Assembly: GCA_900555425.1 (NCBI GenBank)
Contig: UNSM01000030.1
Coordinates: forward strand, 1-8,847
Length of the DNA stretch: 8,847 bases
Direction of reading: 5' to 3'
Source: Candidatus Saccharimonadota bacterium
GTDB lineage: Bacteria > Patescibacteriota > Saccharimonadia > Saccharimonadales > Saccharimonadaceae
Made by a program: the position numbers and the translations under genes
Notes under the pieces: model-generated
The model's input: only the letters and a program-made list of their open reading frames with translations
The model's database searches: none
Told to the model about the DNA's origin: nothing
Part shown: positions 6,081 to 8,847 of the stretch, one piece after another
How the letters are laid out: each line of letters opens with the position of its first letter
How positions within the stretch are numbered: position 1 is the stretch's first letter

Positions 6081-6839
6081 ATGAGAAAAAAGTTAATCAT
6101 TGGTAACTGGAAAATGAACTTCAATATGCAAGAGGCTAGTTTATATTTGCATAAGCTGATGAACACGCTGCCATCGCATAGAGATGTTGAAGTGGTGCTG
6201 GCGCCTACTATTTTGACGCTGCAGAGTTTGAGTTTACAAATTAATCGTCGGATCGCTAAGTTGGCGGCTCAGAATTGCTATTGGCGGGATTCAGGCGCGT
6301 ACACGGGAGAAATTCCAGCGGCGCATCTTCGTGGAATTGCTGATTATGTGATAATTGGACATTCGGAACGTCGCTATATTTTCATTGAAAGCGAAAAAGA
6401 TATTCGGTTGAAAGTTCAGGCGGCAATTCGAAATCGTATTCATCCGATTTTGTGTGTTGGTGAGACGATTCAAGAGAAGACTCTTGGCGAAACGAAGGAT
6501 GTTCTGGCTGATCAATTGACTAGCGGTCTGGCTAATGTGACGGCGGACGAGCTGGACGAAGTAGTTATTGCGTATGAGCCAGTTTGGGCGATCGGTACTG
6601 GCGACAGCGCTAAAGCGTCTGATGTAAAAAAAGCTACACAGATGATTCGACGACATATTTCTCATTTGTACGGTAAAAAAGCGGCGGAATCAGTTCGAGT
6701 TGTTTATGGTGGAAGTATTACATCAATAAACGCCGCAGATTATTTAGCAATTGATGAACTTGATGGTTTATTGGTTGGGGCAGCCAGTTTGGATGCATAT
6801 CAATTTAAGGAGATAATCTCGAAAGCATATAAAGGTTAA
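6081..6839 (+). CDS. tpiA: Triose-phosphate isomerase
   Basis: Interconverts dihydroxyacetone phosphate and glyceraldehyde 3-phosphate. 252 residues, the normal length for one TIM barrel. Active site complete: N9 and K11 in GNWKMN, electrophile H94 in IIGHSERR (91-98), catalytic base E166 in AYEPVWAIGTG (164-174, including the mobile loop 6), and the phosphate-binding YGGSI (209-213). The late loop reads LVGAASL where most enzymes have VGGASL. ATG 6081 is preceded by AAGGA at 6069-6073 with 7-nt spacing. Third gene of the block, adjoining pgk, as is common for these two; glyceraldehyde-3-phosphate dehydrogenase, the enzyme linking them, is not in the window. Confidence 0.98.
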   Translation: MRKKLIIGNWKMNFNMQEASLYLHKLMNTLPSHRDVEVVLAPTILTLQSLSLQINRRIAKLAAQNCYWRDSGAYTGEIPAAHLRGIADYVIIGHSERRYIFIESEKDIRLKVQAAIRNRIHPILCVGETIQEKTLGETKDVLADQLTSGLANVTADELDEVVIAYEPVWAIGTGDSAKASDVKKATQMIRRHISHLYGKKAAESVRVVYGGSITSINAADYLAIDELDGLLVGAASLDAYQFKEIISKAYKG

Positions 6840-6853
6840 AAAATAGGGGGCAT

Positions 6854-8092
6854 ATGACAGATATTGATTTTGACGAGTTGGATAGAGCGGTAAGCTCTCT
6901 TATGGATAAGCAGCGAGAAAAGGAAGCTCCAGCGGTGGCTAATGAAAATAATAGCGAGGTTTCTGTGTCTGCGCCTGTAGAGGAAAAACCTGTATTAGAG
7001 AACTCTATTGGTACTAGTTTTGCACCTCCAGTAACTCCATTTACGCCTTCGTCTGTTGCTTCTACTCCTTTATCATCGACCTCTCAGCCTGAAGCAAAAA
7101 AAGAGTCTTCTAGCGATAATACGATTCCTAAAGAGGTCGATAGTCCTGCGAACGAGAAAGTTGCTAACGATTCAATGGCTAACAGAGCTCCTGGTGTGGC
7201 TGCTAGCGAAGTTAAAGCTGCGCCAGTAATCGCGAGACGCTCGACTGGTCGTTTCATGGATGTTGTTAGACCTTCATCTGTCAGCACTATCCAAAAACCT
7301 GCTGCTCCCGCTCCATCTCGAACTGGCACGACGATTCAGCCTTCACCTGATTTGGTGGACGTGATTAGCACAAATAATAGGCATTCTGCGGTAAGGAAAG
7401 AAATGTCTGATATAGTTGCTCAATCAGATAATCTTAGTGACACCCCTGATCTTAAAGACGTGCACAATGAATCTACTTTTGCAGAGATTGAAGATGCGCC
7501 CGTTGAGGAGTTGTCATTGACTGATAAGATAGCTCAATCATTAGCCGTAAGTAATAGCGAAGCTCCTGCTACACCGATGACTACGCCGCTGGAATCTCCG
7601 TTTATTGCTAATGTTGAAGTGGAGAAGCGACCGCTTGGTTCTGTTAATCAAACTATGACTAGTTCTGAGATGAATAGTGATGAAGATGCGTCTATGTCTG
7701 CTGATTCTGAGGATATAAAATTGGAACATCAATATAATACCAATTTATCTAATTACAACATGAGTGAAAATTCTTTGGGCGACGTTCCTGACTCACCAAT
7801 GGATTTGAGTCCAGAAATTATAGCAATTGAGGAGGCTGGCGTTCCTGAAGATTCAGACGATAAAATGTCCACTGACATTGACAGCTCTTTGATTGAGTCT
7901 TCCGAATTATCCGAAAAAGAAACTATGGATTCTGAGCCAGCACCGATGTTTGCCGCCGTATCTACAGAGGTCAAACCTTCAGCCGACAAAGAAAAGAAAA
8001 AATCTGGATTATTAATAGCGTTGCTTATTGTTCTATTTTTGGCAATTGGTATGGCTGGCGGCGCCGTTTCGTACTTTTTGCTGATAAAATAG
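6854..8092 (+). CDS. Acidic, disordered, tail-anchored membrane protein, function unknown
   Basis: 412 residues without cysteine or tryptophan. Residues 1-20 (MTDIDFDELDRAVSSLMDKQ) look like a short amphipathic helix. Residues 21-125 are Pro/Ser/Thr/Ala-rich and probably disordered. Residues 128-142 (RRSTGRFMDVVRPSS) are a basic, ordered-looking island. Residues 185-375 are Asp/Glu/Ser-rich. After KEKKKSG (379-385) a single helix (385-410, with GMAGGAV) ends two residues from the C-terminus, so nearly the whole protein should be cytoplasmic with a C-terminal anchor. The N-terminal helix and the RFMDVV island look like binding motifs tethered by long linkers, as in a membrane scaffold; this is inference. 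ATG 6854 follows AGGGGG at only 3-nt spacing, an unusual ribosome site. It lies 14 bp after tpiA and 4 bp before the helicase gene. I recall similar proteins only in Saccharibacteria. No function is assigned. Confidence 0.85.
   Translation: MTDIDFDELDRAVSSLMDKQREKEAPAVANENNSEVSVSAPVEEKPVLENSIGTSFAPPVTPFTPSSVASTPLSSTSQPEAKKESSSDNTIPKEVDSPANEKVANDSMANRAPGVAASEVKAAPVIARRSTGRFMDVVRPSSVSTIQKPAAPAPSRTGTTIQPSPDLVDVISTNNRHSAVRKEMSDIVAQSDNLSDTPDLKDVHNESTFAEIEDAPVEELSLTDKIAQSLAVSNSEAPATPMTTPLESPFIANVEVEKRPLGSVNQTMTSSEMNSDEDASMSADSEDIKLEHQYNTNLSNYNMSENSLGDVPDSPMDLSPEIIAIEEAGVPEDSDDKMSTDIDSSLIESSELSEKETMDSEPAPMFAAVSTEVKPSADKEKKKSGLLIALLIVLFLAIGMAGGAVSYFLLIK
8082..8090 (+). promoter_or_regulatory. Possible internal extended -10 before the helicase gene
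   Basis: TGA-TAAAAT (8082-8090) lies over the end of the tail-anchored gene, six bases before the ATG at 8097. This repeats the pyk arrangement and could give a leaderless helicase mRNA. There is no -35, and the bases also encode Leu-Ile-Lys-stop, so it may be chance. Confidence 0.3.
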
Positions 8093-8096
8093 ATAT

Positions 8097-8847
8097 ATGT
8101 CTAATTTTACTGACGGATTAAATAGCGAGCAGGTTCGAGCGGTGACGCACGTTGATGGGCCGTTGTTGATTTTGGCTGGAGCCGGATCTGGAAAGACTAA
8201 AACTCTGACTCATAGAATCGCTTATTTGATTGGCGAGTTGAAAATATTTCCTAGTCGAATATTGGCGGTTACATTTACTAATAAAGCCGCGAAGGAAATG
8301 CGTCAGAGGTTAGCGCAAATATTGGGTGAGGACTCTGAAAATCGGCAATTTATGCCGTGGATGGGAACTTTTCACAGTATTTGTGTGCGAATGTTGCGGA
8401 TGGATGGTGAAAATATTGGTCTGAATAAGCGATTCTTAATTTACGACACCGACGACCAAATAAGCTTGATGAAGCAAATTATGAAGGCTCGCGGCTTGAC
8501 AGATAAAGATATTAAACCTCGAGCTGTACTTTCGGTTATTTCAAACGCTAAAAATGAAATGCGAAATGCTGAGGATTTTTCCACTTCGACTCGCGGCCCA
8601 AGAGAGCAAAAAATAGCTGAATTGTTTTTTGCTTATGAAAAAGCTCTGAAAGATGCTTCGGCGTTGGATTTTGACGATTTATTAATAAAAACCGTGGAAT
8701 TATTGAGAAGTAAGCCAGATATCCGTCATAAATGGCAGCAGCAATTCGAGTATATTCTGATTGACGAGTATCAGGACACGAATGCGGTGCAGTATGCGCT
8801 AATTAAGTTGCTGGTGAATTCGCGTCGCAATTTATGCGTGGTTGGTG
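8097..8847 (+). CDS. UvrD/PcrA/Rep-type ATP-dependent DNA helicase (3' end outside window)
   Basis: Superfamily 1A 3'-5' helicase acting in nucleotide excision and mismatch repair and in clearing replication blocks. The first 250 codons are visible, reading MSNFTDGLNSEQVRAVTH at the start. Motifs in order: Q motif (GLNSEQ), Walker A GAGSGKT at about residues 28-34, motif Ia VTFTNKAAKEM, motif Ib GTFHS, the 1B subdomain with ALDFDDLL, and motif II (Walker B) LIDEYQDTN. The window ends at VVG, the start of motif III. The choice between uvrD, pcrA and rep cannot be made from this part, though a single PcrA/UvrD-like protein is usual in small genomes. The ATG lies 4 bp after the preceding stop and has no Shine-Dalgarno, so translation is either coupled or leaderless. 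Last visible gene of the block. Confidence 0.95.
   Translation, partial: MSNFTDGLNSEQVRAVTHVDGPLLILAGAGSGKTKTLTHRIAYLIGELKIFPSRILAVTFTNKAAKEMRQRLAQILGEDSENRQFMPWMGTFHSICVRMLRMDGENIGLNKRFLIYDTDDQISLMKQIMKARGLTDKDIKPRAVLSVISNAKNEMRNAEDFSTSTRGPREQKIAELFFAYEKALKDASALDFDDLLIKTVELLRSKPDIRHKWQQQFEYILIDEYQDTNAVQYALIKLLVNSRRNLCVVG

Noticed and set aside
7084..7989. Antisense reading frames inside the tail-anchored protein gene
   Set aside because: They mirror a low-complexity gene, have no ribosome sites and show no domain.
6854..8092. ZipA-like division protein
   Set aside because: ZipA has an N-terminal anchor and a folded C-terminal FtsZ-binding domain; here the anchor is C-terminal and no such domain is visible.
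1..8847. UGA recoding to glycine
   Set aside because: The gene ending at 1904 and pgk end on TGA at the expected protein length, and no conserved glycine is encoded by an internal TGA.
1..8847. CRISPR array, phage genes, toxin-antitoxin pair or replication origin
   Set aside because: No regular spaced repeats, structural phage proteins, paired small toxin/antitoxin genes or DnaA-box clusters were seen.

Overview
The window looks like a chromosomal piece from a small-genome bacterium, most likely Candidatus Saccharibacteria (TM7) in the Patescibacteria/CPR. This is inference. It rests on the style of the pyk-pgk-tpiA proteins, an acidic tail-anchored protein carrying an RRSTGRFMDVVRPSS segment, and a small basic KKYSGMDA-type membrane protein; I recall similar proteins from that phylum but could not search. 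TGA is used as a stop (the gene ending at 1904, and pgk), so the UGA-as-glycine code of Gracilibacteria and Absconditabacteria does not apply.

Layout. Positions 1-609 hold the 3' part of a sensor histidine kinase. Tail to tail with it, sharing a TTAA that supplies both stop codons, is a 71-residue membrane protein on the minus strand. Diverging from that gene is a tRNA-Glu(UUC) with its own promoter and an intrinsic terminator. Positions 1020-3300 form an accessory segment: an unrecognised single-pass membrane protein with strongly ATA-biased isoleucine codons, a broken serine-recombinase fragment, a perfect 19-bp inverted repeat, a Nudix hydrolase and a two-helix membrane protein.

From 3385 to the right edge runs a co-directional, tightly spaced block: pyk, pgk, tpiA, an acidic tail-anchored protein, and a UvrD/PcrA-type helicase gene cut by the window end. 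Gaps are 4-24 bp, so a single operon is likely, driven by an extended -10 promoter in front of pyk. The first three genes form part of the triose-phosphate half of glycolysis and yield ATP by substrate-level phosphorylation. The last two link this energy module to an uncharacterised membrane protein and to DNA repair.

I see no clear undescribed defence or mobile system. The points most worth a second look are the recombinase remnant with its 19-bp inverted repeat, a repeated promoter-to-ATG geometry that implies leaderless mRNAs, the Nudix upstream region, and the conserved-looking tail-anchored protein inside the glycolytic operon.
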